54,837 nucleotides of DNA from an uncultured Clostridium sp. (lineage in GTDB: Bacteria; Bacillota; Clostridia; TANB77; CAG-508). Shown here piece by piece: positions 41,878 through 52,400 of the stretch. The DNA lies in contig CAMJYG010000008.1 in assembly GCA_946409935.1 (NCBI GenBank), forward strand, positions 1-54,837, written 5' to 3'. Under the pieces are notes generated by a model. That model ran no database searches, was not told the origin of the DNA, and saw only the letters and a program-made list of their open reading frames with translations. Every line of letters begins with the position of its first letter. Positions within the stretch are counted from its first letter, which is position 1. Both the position numbers and the translations under genes were made by a program.

Positions 41878-42165
41878 CAATGACTAGCTAGATCATTCAC
41901 TGGAATTCCACCACTCCGCTAACAGCCGAGTTGCACCCTATACGATGAGTTAAGGCTATGCAAGTGTATCATTATAACTACTATGATCTTCGCCTTATAA
42001 GTGGCTAACTTATATTTAAGTTCGAGGTTCTGCATCCCCATTTAAACTAGCTCCCATAATAGAACGTTTTTAATGAACCCATATTCAATTTTCAATGTGC
42101 TATCAAAAGTAGAAATTTTTATTTCCTACTATTAACAGCAACTGAAAATTGAAAAGGTTATGGGC
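41878..42165 (-). ncRNA. Candidate structured RNA between sigma genes and membrane gene
   Basis: About 290 bases with no ORF, much richer in G and C than its surroundings. One part folds as CCCATA/TATGGG, then TTCAATTTTCA/TGAAAATTGAA, then AGTAGAAAT/ATTTCCTACT (42085-42160). The rest (41885-42080) has blocks such as GGGGATGCAGAACC and GCGGAGTGGTGGAATTCC on the minus strand. I match it to no known RNA family or tRNA. It could be a cis-regulator or an element RNA. Confidence 0.45.
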
Positions 42166-42180
42166 AAATTTAAAATTTTT

Positions 42181-42399
42181 TTAATTTTTTTCTTTTGCTA
42201 ATTTATCTGCAAAATTTTCATCCTTTATAGTTTTAATTGCATATTCAATTAAAAAACTCTTTAAATCTTCATCTATTTCTTTATATTTATTTTGTGAATA
42301 TTTATTAATCATTGGCATTATTTTACCTATAACAGAAACAAGTGTTGCTTCATCATTTCTTGCTTTTATTAATAATTGATAAAAATTTGTTTTCTCCAT
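42181..42399 (-). CDS. HTH_16-type conjugative-transposon regulator
   Basis: A 72-aa protein: FYQLLIKARNDEATLVSVIGKIMPMINKYS, then a helical tail. This is the HTH_16 pattern seen in Tn916-type elements (orf8-like), where it pairs with a sigma-70 region 4 protein. Here the partner lies 4 bp upstream. Together they probably act as a split regulator that controls excision or transfer. Confidence 0.75.
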   Translation of the reverse strand: MEKTNFYQLLIKARNDEATLVSVIGKIMPMINKYSQNKYKEIDEDLKSFLIEYAIKTIKDENFADKLAKEKN

Positions 42400-42403
42400 A
42401 TCT

Positions 42404-42787
42404 TTATTCCTCCATATATCTTCTTAAACTGAAAACTGCTCGTAATTTAAGCTGCTTTACCGCATTTACATTTGAGTTTAATTCTTTTGCTATTTTAGAA
42501 AGAGTTTTATTTTTAAAATAATAGTTTATAATTACATATCTTTGCTCTGGAGTTAGTTTATTAATAGCAATTTTTAAATTATCATAATCTCTTTTTAAAT
42601 TATCAAATGGACTATTATCAGTTTTATCTGGAATTTTGGTCCATTCTATATAATTTAATTTTTCTTCTTGCTTTTGAATAGATTCAATATGTTTTTCATA
42701 ATTAAGTTTTCTATGTAATAATGCTATTTGCATATAGTTTAAAAATCTAGCAAATACAATATCATCTTCAAATTCATTATCAGGCAT
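42404..42787 (-). CDS. Sigma-70 region 4-like regulator
   Basis: A 127-aa protein with region 4 at its C-terminus (INKLTPEQRYVIINYYFKNKTLSKIAKELNSNVNAVKQLKLRAVFSL). It resembles the Tn916 orf7-type conjugative sigma-like factors. Its SD is locked in a 44-nt palindrome, so translation should be tightly controlled. Likely DNA-binding activator of this element. Confidence 0.8.
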   Translation of the reverse strand: MPDNEFEDDIVFARFLNYMQIALLHRKLNYEKHIESIQKQEEKLNYIEWTKIPDKTDNSPFDNLKRDYDNLKIAINKLTPEQRYVIINYYFKNKTLSKIAKELNSNVNAVKQLKLRAVFSLRRYMEE

Positions 42788-42795
42788 AAATAAAT

Positions 42796-42839
42796 CCTCC
42801 TACATACTCAAAATTTGCAAATTTTCGAGTATGAGGAGG
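42796..42839 (-). promoter_or_regulatory. Palindrome that sequesters the SD of the sigma-like gene
   Basis: On the minus transcript CCTCCT-CATACTC...GAGTATG-T-AGGAGG forms a long, almost perfect stem with a GAAAATTTGCAAATTTT core. AGGAGG is the ribosome site of the gene starting at 42787. As DNA it is also a good dimer operator. Confidence 0.82.
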
Positions 42840-43498
42840 TCCTCTACATCTTTTTATTTGGAAGCAAAAAAGGGCAAACTTATCCATTACAATAAGCTCG
42901 TCCTCATCAACATATTTAGTTATTTTTTGCACATAAATAACAACAATTCTCACATCTACACTTCCTATTGCGTAGATGTAAAAATCAGCATAAACCCACC
43001 TAAATCTACGCTAAATTTTCTTTCAAAAAAATTTATCCTTTAGTTCGTTTATGCTGTATAGTGTTTTAAATGGAATTGTTTGTATATAAGAAAAAAGCAC
43101 CCAATTAACCCATAATAAAGTTATTGTGTGCATTTGTAATTATAATCTTATATGCAATAAAAAAATCCATCTTATCCCTAGTCATTTAAAAATCTCTTTT
43201 GTCTATTGATGGACTTTTCTTTTGTGCTTTACCAGCGACATATTATCATATTTTTTGTGCAAAACTTGTCGAATTTTGCGAAAAAGCTAAAAAAGTTTAC
43301 AAAAAATGTATTTTTCGTTTTTATATAACAAATCTCGCCATTTGTATAATATTTTAAAAAATTATGGAATATATTTTATGGTAATTTATGATAATAATTT
43401 ATGATATTTTATGATAAAAAATAAAAATTTTAGAAAAAAGTAAAAAAAGATATAACATTTCTGTTATACCTTAATAAAAAATAAGTCATTTATATAAT
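42840..43498. other. Gene-free region with nested inverted repeats
   Basis: About 660 bases. No convincing ORF. Stems seen: CATCTAC/GTAGATG (42952-42980), CAGCATAAAC (42986-42995)/GTTTATGCTG (43047-43056), GCACCCAAT/ATTGTGTGC (43098-43134), and TCCATC/GATGGA with T-run (43166-43215). It could be an origin, a regulatory leader or a small RNA locus. Confidence 0.45.
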
Positions 43499-44197
43499 TT
43501 ATAAATTATATATTTTACTAATATTATTAATTTTATCTAATAATTTATTATATTCTTCTCTACTAACATTTGTATTCTCCAAAGACTTTTGATATTGTTT
43601 TTCTTCTTCTGATAAATCTTCTTCTGGATCATCATAATATGCTAATAAATCCATTTTTAATACTTCAAATTCATGTTCAGTGTATATCTTTTTTTTCGCT
43701 CTTATTCCTAATTTAGTAAGTGCATCAAAATCAAGTTCTGTTAAATATTTATCAATTTCAATATATTTCTTATTATAATATTTTTCTTTCCATTTCTCAT
43801 AAAAATCATTATTGTTACTTTTGTTTATAATTAGATTATTTATATAATTTGCAAGTTCATCAAAATCATATGGCTTATAAACCGGCTGTACTTCAATTTC
43901 GTTTTTCTTTATTATATATTCCATATCTAATTTGGTATATCCTGAAACCAAAATAAAAATAGGTTGTTTTATAGTGCTATTCTTTTGAATCTCTCTAATT
44001 ACATCAGAAGCAGGCATATCAGACTTCTTTTCATTAGTTATAACTAAATCAGGTTTTTCCCTTATAATAATCTCTTTCATTTCCATACTATTTTTAGGAT
44101 CCGCCTTTAGTATTTCTACATTTACATTATTCCTTATCAAAGAATCCTTTATAAATTTATCTTGTGGTTTATTTGTTTCTGCAATTAATATCTTCAT
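43499..44197 (-). CDS. Pseudo-receiver domain protein
   Basis: A 232-aa protein. Residues 1-125 have a response-regulator receiver fold (MKILIAETNKPQD; IFILVSGYTK; VQPVYKPYDFDELANYI with the conserved Lys), but the phospho-acceptor Asp position reads LVITNEKKS, so Asn replaces Asp. A helical C-terminal domain (EHEFEVLKMDLLAYYDDPEEDLSEEE) is unknown to me. It probably signals without phosphorylation or acts as an adaptor. No kinase is nearby. Confidence 0.68.
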   Translation of the reverse strand: MKILIAETNKPQDKFIKDSLIRNNVNVEILKADPKNSMEMKEIIIREKPDLVITNEKKSDMPASDVIREIQKNSTIKQPIFILVSGYTKLDMEYIIKKNEIEVQPVYKPYDFDELANYINNLIINKSNNNDFYEKWKEKYYNKKYIEIDKYLTELDFDALTKLGIRAKKKIYTEHEFEVLKMDLLAYYDDPEEDLSEEEKQYQKSLENTNVSREEYNKLLDKINNISKIYNL

Positions 44198-44356
44198 TCT
44201 TCTATAACCTTTCTTTTTTATTTTCTACTATAATATACCATATATTTCATTTTTTATCAACCTATTTATGCTCGTTGGCGAGTAAATTTATCTAGTATTA
44301 TTAAGTGAATAAAATTTATATAATTTATTCATAATTGAGTGTAAGGGGGTTTATGT

Positions 44357-44692
44357 ATGAGCGCAATAGATAGATTATATGATATAAATAATCAAGCAAT
44401 TAAGAAATCTATTAATATTGATGATTCTTTATATAAAAAGTTAATTGATTTAACACAAAACAAGTTTGATGCAACAATTAGCGAACTTATAAACGTTTGC
44501 ATTGAAGAATATGCAGATAAAAATCATCCTACTTATTATGAAAAACCTAATCGTGAAACTGTTACTTATAGAAGTATTATGCTTCGTGAAAATAACATAG
44601 ATTGGTTAAACAAAGCTAATAAGAAAACTGGAATTACTGTTACAAGATTAATAAATGCTGCAATTAAAGAATTTTTAGATAATTTAAAATAG
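44357..44692 (+). CDS. Tandem ribbon-helix-helix DNA-binding protein
   Basis: A 111-aa protein with two similar halves: IDDSLYKKLIDLTQNKFDATISELINVCIEEY and RENNIDWLNKANKKTGITVTRLINAAIKEFL. Each looks like a ribbon-helix-helix (CopG/Arc-like) unit. It is the only plus-strand gene in the right part and is divergent from the receiver gene, so it may repress the shared intergenic promoters. SD GGGGG. Confidence 0.75.
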   Translation: MSAIDRLYDINNQAIKKSINIDDSLYKKLIDLTQNKFDATISELINVCIEEYADKNHPTYYEKPNRETVTYRSIMLRENNIDWLNKANKKTGITVTRLINAAIKEFLDNLK

Positions 44693-44697
44693 ATTAT

Positions 44698-44729
44698 AAA
44701 AGCCTAGTTTTACTAAGCTTTTATTTTTT
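44698..44729. terminator. Bidirectional terminator between convergent genes
   Basis: AAAAGCCTAGT/ACTAAGCTTTT followed by T7 on the plus strand. It ends the ribbon-helix-helix gene and probably also the minus-strand AAA+ gene. Confidence 0.7.
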
Positions 44730-46318
44730 TAACAAAATCCAATTTTTCTAATTTCTTTTTCCTTAAATGAAATAGATTTTATTGCATTTTCTATATCTTT
44801 ATTTATTATCGAATTTATTGCTTTACTATTTGTTTGTATTATTCTATCTGCCTGTTCAAATTTTACTTTTTCAAATAAATTTCGTACATATCTTCCATTT
44901 CCAAAATTATTTTCTTTTTTAGCAATTTTAAAATTGTTTATTAAAGTATTTTTACAATTATTAGATAATTTATATTTTTCTTTTTTACACAAGCCATTAA
45001 ATATTTCTAGTAATTCCTCTTCATTATAATTCGGAAAATTAATCGTAAATTGTATTCTACTTTCAAATCCAGGATTAAGTTTTATTAAGTTATTCATTTC
45101 TTCTGTATATCCAGCCAAAATAATGCAAATCTCATTTCTGTGATCTTCCATTTCTTTTATAAGTGTTGCTATTGCTTCATCTTCAAAACTTCCTCTTCTA
45201 TCAGCAACTAAACTATATGCTTCATCAATAAATAATACTCCACCAATAGCTTTTTCTACTGTATTATGAACTTTTTGAGCTGTCCATCCAACATATTTAT
45301 CAACTAAATCTCTCCCATGAATCTCTACAAAATCTCCACTACCGCTTAATATGTTTTCTTCTTCAAATATTTTTCCAATAACTCTTGCTATACTTGTTTT
45401 TCCCGTACCAGGATTTCCTGTAAAGCACATATGTAATGAAGGCATCTGCCCTCTCTCTTTATTTAATTTTACATAGTTAAGTATTTTTTCCATTTGCATT
45501 TTAATTTCATCTAAACCAATCAAATCATTTAATTCTTCCTTAGCGTTTTTGTTTGTTTGTTTTTTACTATTTCTTTCATTTCTGTTTCTAGTTGTATTTT
45601 TTGAATAAAACTCTTTATTCTTTTTTAACATTTGTTTATCTACAAAGTCCAAATTTTTACTTTTACATTCAATTAATAACTTAATTAGCATATTTTTTAA
45701 AATCCAAAAAGGAACATCAGCATATTCTTTTATATCTTGTTTTTTATATTTAATATTGTGCTCATCAAATGATTTTTTGCAATACATAATTTTGTCATCT
45801 AATGAAATTTTATCTATTGTCATTCTAAAAGGTGCTAATTTACCTAATTCTCCATCTGTTTCCCCTTCACAAAAATTAGTATCTTCAAATATAAACAACT
45901 TATCATTAAATTGATTTACAATTCTGTTTAAACTATCTATTTCATCATTATAATTCATTCTTAACTTTTTTTCATTAATAACAATTATTGAATCCTCTAT
46001 TCCTGCAATTTTATCTAAAGGACATTCTCTTCTACTATTAATAATTTTATCCAAATAGCAAATACTTTCATTTTTTATGATGTTGTACTTTAAAAATACT
46101 TTTGAACATACTTTTAATAAATCATTCAATAAATTATAAGAAGAATTGTTTCTTACAATTATGTTATAATTTCCAAAATCCAATTCATTATTTTGCTTTA
46201 GTTTTATATAAAGAATTATATCTCTTAAAACTTCTTTATTTTGTACTACTCCACATAAATTGTCTAATTCGTTTAATATTTTTTCATCCTCAAAATCTAA
46301 TTTGTAATTACTTAACAT
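44729..46318 (-). CDS. CbbX/SpoVK-type AAA+ ATPase with unknown N-terminal domain
   Basis: 529 aa. The C-terminal half is a CbbX/SpoVK AAA+ module: LNDLIGLDEIKMQMEKI, Walker A CFTGNPGTGKTS, GRDLVDKYVGWTAQKV, Walker B GGVLFIDEAYSL, sensor IILAGYTEEM and arginine finger NPGFESRI. The first 250 residues are helical and unfamiliar. Such hexamers remodel proteins or nucleoprotein complexes. It sits one gene away from a DnaA-like ATPase, so a role in the element's replication is possible. Confidence 0.82.
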   Translation of the reverse strand: MLSNYKLDFEDEKILNELDNLCGVVQNKEVLRDIILYIKLKQNNELDFGNYNIIVRNNSSYNLLNDLLKVCSKVFLKYNIIKNESICYLDKIINSRRECPLDKIAGIEDSIIVINEKKLRMNYNDEIDSLNRIVNQFNDKLFIFEDTNFCEGETDGELGKLAPFRMTIDKISLDDKIMYCKKSFDEHNIKYKKQDIKEYADVPFWILKNMLIKLLIECKSKNLDFVDKQMLKKNKEFYSKNTTRNRNERNSKKQTNKNAKEELNDLIGLDEIKMQMEKILNYVKLNKERGQMPSLHMCFTGNPGTGKTSIARVIGKIFEEENILSGSGDFVEIHGRDLVDKYVGWTAQKVHNTVEKAIGGVLFIDEAYSLVADRRGSFEDEAIATLIKEMEDHRNEICIILAGYTEEMNNLIKLNPGFESRIQFTINFPNYNEEELLEIFNGLCKKEKYKLSNNCKNTLINNFKIAKKENNFGNGRYVRNLFEKVKFEQADRIIQTNSKAINSIINKDIENAIKSISFKEKEIRKIGFC

Positions 46319-46455
46319 TTTTATTCCTCCCCATAAAAAAACTCATTATCAATGCATTTATTATACATTAAAATAATGAGTTGTTAAACCTACATGGTCA
46401 CGCAATGTCGTTTTGATTATTTTATAAAAAAATACTTTTTTAACATATTTTTTAT

Positions 46456-47190
46456 CTAATTATTATAAAATTTAATTATTTCTTCAAGTTCTTCCAAACA
46501 AATTGATTTATTTGATAAAGAATACAATGCAACTAATTTATTTATTATTCCTTCTATCTCTCGTATATTTAAATTATCATACCTTGCAATTTTGGATAAA
46601 ATTTCTTCATCAAAATTTGTTTCACTTTTTTTGATATGTTCTTTTATTATTTTAAGTTTTGTTTCATAGTTAGGCATTGATAAATCAGCAAAAAGTCCCC
46701 ATTCAAATCTATTAATCAATCTTTCTCTTAAATTAGGAATGTATTTTGGCTCTCTATCACTAGTTAACACAATTTGTTTTTTATTTTGGTACATATTGTT
46801 AAATATATGAAACAGTTCTTCCTGAACTCTTTCCTTACCTGCAATAAATTGAATATCATCTAACAATAATACATCTATATTTTCATATTTTTCAGCATAT
46901 AGCTTATCAATCATCTTATTTTTTTGTATAGATTCTATAATATCAAATATAAATTCATTACTTGATAAATATAAGACTTTTTTATTGGGATATTTCTTTA
47001 ATATTTCGTTTCCTATCGCATGCATTAAATGAGTTTTGCCTAATCCATCATTTCCAAAAATGAATAACGGATTATAACTTTCTCCTGGACTATCAACAAC
47101 TGCCATCGCAGCTTTATGTGCAAAACTATTGTATTCTCCTAATATAAAATTATCAAATGTATATTTTGGGTTAAAATTATTTACTTTCAT
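46456..47190 (-). CDS. DnaA-like protein, AAA+ domain only
   Basis: 244 aa, very close to the DnaA AAA+ domain: NPKYTFDNFILGEYNSFAHKAA, Walker A GNDGLGKTHLMHAIG, Walker B VLLLDDIQFIAGK, sensor TSDREPKYIPNLRERLINRFEWG. It has no domain I (DnaB contact) and stops before the domain IV DNA-binding helix-turn-helix. Hda-like proteins have this shape. It could load or regulate the element's own helicase, or act on host DnaA. SD GAGGAG. Confidence 0.88.
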   Translation of the reverse strand: MKVNNFNPKYTFDNFILGEYNSFAHKAAMAVVDSPGESYNPLFIFGNDGLGKTHLMHAIGNEILKKYPNKKVLYLSSNEFIFDIIESIQKNKMIDKLYAEKYENIDVLLLDDIQFIAGKERVQEELFHIFNNMYQNKKQIVLTSDREPKYIPNLRERLINRFEWGLFADLSMPNYETKLKIIKEHIKKSETNFDEEILSKIARYDNLNIREIEGIINKLVALYSLSNKSICLEELEEIIKFYNN

Positions 47191-47209
47191 GATTGCTCCT
47201 CTATATCAG

Positions 47210-48356
47210 TTAATCTATTTTTAATATATATATTTCAAAATCATTAAAATTACATGAATTATGTATATGATATTGTACATACTTTTTACCAAATTTTTCT
47301 TGGATTTGTTCAAATAACACATTATATTCAGCTAAAGTGGGTATATCACTACTTACTGCTTGTACAACAAATGTATTTCCATTTAAAAATTCTTTTTTAA
47401 AGGTATCTATATTTTTTATATCTTTTATTAATTTGATTTTTAAATTTTTATTTTCCAATTTACTTTTCAATAATAATTCTCTTATATCATTTAGATTATC
47501 CTCGCTTAGCCATGTATCTCCTGATGTTGTATATGTAATTAACCTTAAAAGATCTATTATCTCATTTTCGTCTTTAGAAATAAATTTAATATTTTTTGTA
47601 TTTACATCAGTTTTATATATTTCAATAATATCTATAAATTTTCCATTCGAATTATAATATTTTCTTATTATTTCATTTGCAATTTTATTTCTTTGTTCAC
47701 CAATTAAAATCACCAATGGTTGTAATATAGGTTCAAATATTTCTTTATCAATTTTTCCTTTATTGTACTTTATAAATTGTACAGTTTCTGTTCTTCCTTC
47801 GTATTTATCTATTCTTGATTGCATATGTCTTTGAAATTCTTCACTTTTAAATGCATCAATTATGCTGTTACCAAAATCATCAATAGCAATAATAGAACAA
47901 AAATTTATAAAATATGTAGGATTTCTATAAATCTTTTCCCAATGAGCTTTAATAATATCTTTATCTTTTCTTAATTCTTTAGATACATCTTTTATATTAT
48001 GTCCATATTTTCTATTTATTTCAAGAAGTGCAAGTTCCTTGTTATTCTTCATCTTTTTCCCAATATATTTATATCCTGAAAAGCCATCAACAATTGCTGT
48101 TTTACAACATTCAAAATCATTTTTTACATTGTCTGAAAAAATACGATAAAGCATATCCATATCTCTTTTCAAGAACTTTTTTTGCAAAATCTTTATTATC
48201 TTTTAGTTTTTCTCCTATATATTCACATACTCTGCCATCATAAGCTTCAATAGCTATTAAAGCTATTTCTTCATCATCTTTTAATTCTTCTGGTATATCT
48301 TTATATTTTAATTCTTTGTTTTTTATTTTAGAAATAACATCCATTCTAATATTCAT
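47210..48356 (-). CDS. DUF4116-like repeat protein, +1 frameshift at an A6 run
   Basis: The frame from ATG 48356 has two DUF4116-type repeats (EELKDDEEIALIAIEAYDG, EKLKDNKDFAKKVLEKRYGYALSYF) and stops at 48117. The overlapping frame continues the repeat (SDNVKNDFECCKTAIVDGF, GKKMKNNKELALLEI) to 47210. Dropping one base of the A6 run at 48136-48141 joins them into 381 aa (ALSYFSDNVKND). The cause could be a sequencing indel, a phase-variable tract, or a real break. The C-terminal 230 residues are unknown. Confidence 0.6.
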
Positions 48357-48409
48357 TTTTTACCGCCTCTAATATTATATTAATAAGCCTTTACTAATTT
48401 TGGTGCTTT

Positions 48410-49357
48410 TTATTCAATCCCCGTTGCTATCACTGTTACAATTGTATTGTCTTTTAATTCTGGTTTTATTACTGTTCCAAACATAATATTTGCCTCTGTA
48501 TTTACTGTATCATTTATGATTTTTATTGCATCATTTATTTCACTTAAACCTAAGTCCTCTCCTCCAGTAACATTAAAAATCACACCTCTTGCGTTGCTAA
48601 TATCATTTTCTGTTAATGGGTTTTCTATTGCTTGTTTTACGGCTTTTACAAGTCTACTCTCCCCATTAGCTTCTCCAATTCCCATGCAAGCTTTACCTGT
48701 ATAATTAAATATTGTTTTTACATCTGCAAAATCAATATTTATTTCTCCTACAGTTGTTATTAAATCGGTTATACTTTGTATTCCTTGCTTTAAAACATTA
48801 TCAACTAATGCAAATGCAGCATTTAATGAAGTCTTATCTTCTATAACTTTTAAAAGATTATCATTTGAAATTACAATTAGTGCATTTACATGATTTTTTA
48901 ATTTTTCTATTCCTAAATCAGCTCTAATTGCTCTCTTTCTACCTTCAAATGTGAATGGTTTAGTTACTATCCCCACAGTTAAAATTCCCATTTCTTTTGC
49001 AATTTCAGCTACTACTGGAATTGCTCCTGTTCCAGTTCCTCCTCCCATTCCAGCAGTTAGAAACACCATATCTGTATTTTGTAATATTTTTCTTATTTCT
49101 TCTTTACTTTCTATAGCAGATTTTTCTCCTACTTTATCATCTGACCCTGCTCCTAGTCCTTGTGTTGTCATTTTACCAATTTGTAATACATTTTTTGTAT
49201 TAGCTCTTTTTAATATATTTATTTCTGTATTGAACAAATAAGTTTCAATATTTTGAACTTTGTCTTTATTTATCCTTTCAACTGCATTATTGCCTCCACC
49301 GCCAATACCAATAACCTTAATTCTAGCAATATTTTCTATATTTTTTACTTTTGACAT
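48410..49357 (-). CDS. ftsZ: FtsZ paralog without a C-terminal tail
   Basis: 315 aa from ATG 49357 (GGAGG upstream). It has full FtsZ GTPase features: IARIKVIGIGGGGNNAVERI, the tubulin signature GGGTGTGAIPVVA, the T7 loop region LGIEKLKNHVNALIVISN...INIDFADV, and a C-terminal domain ending VTVIATGIE. The variable linker and the conserved tail peptide that binds FtsA, SepF or ZipA are absent. It can probably polymerise but not dock to the division site. It lies in an operon with replication genes, so it may position or segregate element DNA. Confidence 0.92.
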   Translation of the reverse strand: MSKVKNIENIARIKVIGIGGGGNNAVERINKDKVQNIETYLFNTEINILKRANTKNVLQIGKMTTQGLGAGSDDKVGEKSAIESKEEIRKILQNTDMVFLTAGMGGGTGTGAIPVVAEIAKEMGILTVGIVTKPFTFEGRKRAIRADLGIEKLKNHVNALIVISNDNLLKVIEDKTSLNAAFALVDNVLKQGIQSITDLITTVGEINIDFADVKTIFNYTGKACMGIGEANGESRLVKAVKQAIENPLTENDISNARGVIFNVTGGEDLGLSEINDAIKIINDTVNTEANIMFGTVIKPELKDNTIVTVIATGIE

Positions 49358-49418
49358 TTTACATTCCTCCAATATTTCTACATTTTATTTAATTTATAAT
49401 ATCAATATTGTCTTTTTC

Positions 49419-52400
49419 TCAGTCTATATAAAGTTTCTTAAATTCCTTTTTTTTATATATATATGGCACATCAATCCCATTTTCATCTTCTACTATGGTT
49501 ATATCATCAACATTGACAAAATTATCTGCTATTATTCCTAGATTTGGATATCCTCCACAAACTGCTCTAACATTTCCATCATTACTTAATAATACAATGT
49601 GCATTGAACTTAATTCAATTTTTTTATACTTACAACTATTGTTATTTAAATATAAATCTGTATTAGACCATTCTTTGTTGTTTTCAATAGGTAAAATAAT
49701 ATTTTCACTTGTTATTTTATAAAGATGCTGTCCATCTAAAAAATGTATTAGTTTTATACATTCATCTATTTTTTCTACAGAGTCATCATATAATTTAGTT
49801 TTATAAAGTGAACCATCTTTGCATAATACAAAAATTTTATCATCAAAGTCTGTTTCTATTTGACTTATACTTTCTCTTTCAAGTTTTTCATATATGCAAG
49901 TATGATGATTTATATATTCATCTTTAATATCTTTACTAAAATTATAAATTTTCTTATACTCTCGATGATTAATCCTATTAATATCTTCATCTGTCATTCC
50001 AGCAAGCTGCAGCCCTTCATCTGTATAACATTCTGGCATCTCATTTTTAAATTCCGTTTTATATAAATCATAAGTATGTACAAACAATTCTAATCCTATC
50101 TTTTCTTTAATAAAATTACTAATTCCTTTTAATATTCTATATCTACCTTTAAACTCTCCTTCATAATATTCAAAAGAATCATAATCCCATTTATGATCTC
50201 TTACAAATTCTGTAGAATCTTCAACCAAATAATAACCATATCCAATCATATCAGAAGAATCATAATTTCCTCTTTTTAGCATTTCAGTTAAATTATCTCT
50301 CCATGTACATAAGTAATCTAAAACAAAAACATTATCCCAATCATTATAATTTTTCCAAGAGCCAAATAGAGAATCAGAAATTAATATATCTCCCTTTTTA
50401 AATGGTGTAGGCATATTAACAAAAATGCCCTCTATATCTAAAAAATCATTTCCTTCTTCAACTAAATTAATTAGTATTACATTTTTTTCTTTAACTATAT
50501 ATTCTGCACGAATATTTTTCTTTCTCTTATCAAAATATTTTTTTGTTATTGAAAATGATATCGTATCATCAAACTCTTTAATATAGTTTTGTATATCTTT
50601 AATTACCTCTTTATAGGTTCTAAATGTATTTTCAAGGTCATTTCTATGCTCATATTTTTTAGTAGATTTATTGTATTCAGTCCATGTATAAATACTATTT
50701 TCATCATCCTGTTCATATTTTTTATTTAATATTTTTAGTCTTTGAATTTCGTTTTTTATCAGAGTTTTAACACTATCATAATGTTCACAATTTATTCTCT
50801 CAATTACTTCCATATCAGGATAATTCTTTATTAAATCATTATATTTTTCAATTTTTTCTTTTACACTAATTCTTTTATTCCTATAAACTAAAACAGCTAA
50901 TTCTTCTGTATTAAACCTATGTTTTTTACTTCTACAATAATCTGAAATTGCTCTTGAATTTATTAAATTATAGTCATCTTTTATTTCTGCTTTTTCTTTT
51001 AAAATTCCTAAATTAAACATTTCTAATACTATTTCCAAGTCTTTTATTTTATCAGTAGTATTACAATCATAATCAAGTTCAGTATTATTGTTATGTATTT
51101 CTTTTAAATCATATAACCTATTTAGTTCTGTTTTTACTTGTCTTTTACAATAATATTCATTTATATTCAAATCTGATTTCACCTTAAAATAAGCTTTATA
51201 AAATGCTTGTGGATAATGAACCTTGTACCATGCTATTTTGAATGCATTTATTGTATATATTATTGCATGAGATTTTTGAAATAAATAACTTATTTTTTCT
51301 GCATCTTGTATATACCATTCTGGAATATCATGTTCTTTAAGAATTTTTTTGTATTCTTCCCATTTATCATTAAGTTCTTTATATCTATCTCTAGTGTGTT
51401 GCCATAAGCTTCTTCCTCTAGAAGCCTTTCCTTTTCTTATAAATTCAGTAATGTCAAATGCAGTATTTGATTCTATGCCATTAGAAACAAGATAATTATA
51501 TAAGTCTGCTCTATTCGAGATAACTTCATTTACCTTTTTATATCTTTTTTCAATTAATGTAGATGCATTATAAGTCCACGTTCCAGTTCCATGCGAAAGT
51601 GCTGATATACATACTAAATCGTTAAAATTAACTGGTTTAGATTCCTCTATAATTTTTTTTACATAAGCAGAATCAAATTCTGGTATTCCCTTTGTACTAA
51701 TAGAATATGATGAATCATTTGCATGTAAAAACAATTTTAAAGTTTCTACATCATTAAGTTTTATATCTCTTGAACTTACATTAGTTGCTTTTTCTAATTC
51801 ATATATCATTGTAGGATCATCATGTCCTAATATATCATATTTATATAATCCTAAATTCCATACTGAATGATAATCATTATGAGTTTTTAAATGATTTTTA
51901 TATCCAATCTCTGTTGGGCAAATATCTGTTATTTCCATATTTTCAGGTATAATAAAAACTCCTCCAGGATGTTCACCTGTTATTTTTTTTGTTCCTACTG
52001 TTTTCTTGACTATTGAATCTTTATCGTGAATATCATTGATACCAAAAGTATTTATATATTCATTGTAACAAATTTCTACTGTTTTATCTGCAAGACAACC
52101 TATTGTTCCACCCCATATAATCTTATCTTTACCATATTTTTTTTGTAAATATGTAAAAATTTTAGGCTGTACCTTTCTTGAAAAATTTAAGTCAATGTCA
52201 GGTTCTCTATCATAATTTTTCCCCGCAAAAATTTCAAATGGTAGGTTATATTCTAATGGATTTACGTTTGTAATTCCTAATAAAAAAGCAACCAAAGAAT
52301 TTCCTACTCCTCCTCTATAACCAACTTCATACCCTAAATTATTTGAATATTGGACTAATTCGCTGCATATTAAATATATATTTTCATAATTATTTTTTGT

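Noticed and set aside
41878-42100. tRNA or tmRNA gene (GTTCGAGGTTC-like words)
   Set aside because: No cloverleaf with acceptor stem, anticodon arm and T-arm at proper spacing could be drawn on either strand.
47210-48356. Another CGG recoding site
   Set aside because: The break is at an A6 run, with no CGG nearby. It is treated separately.
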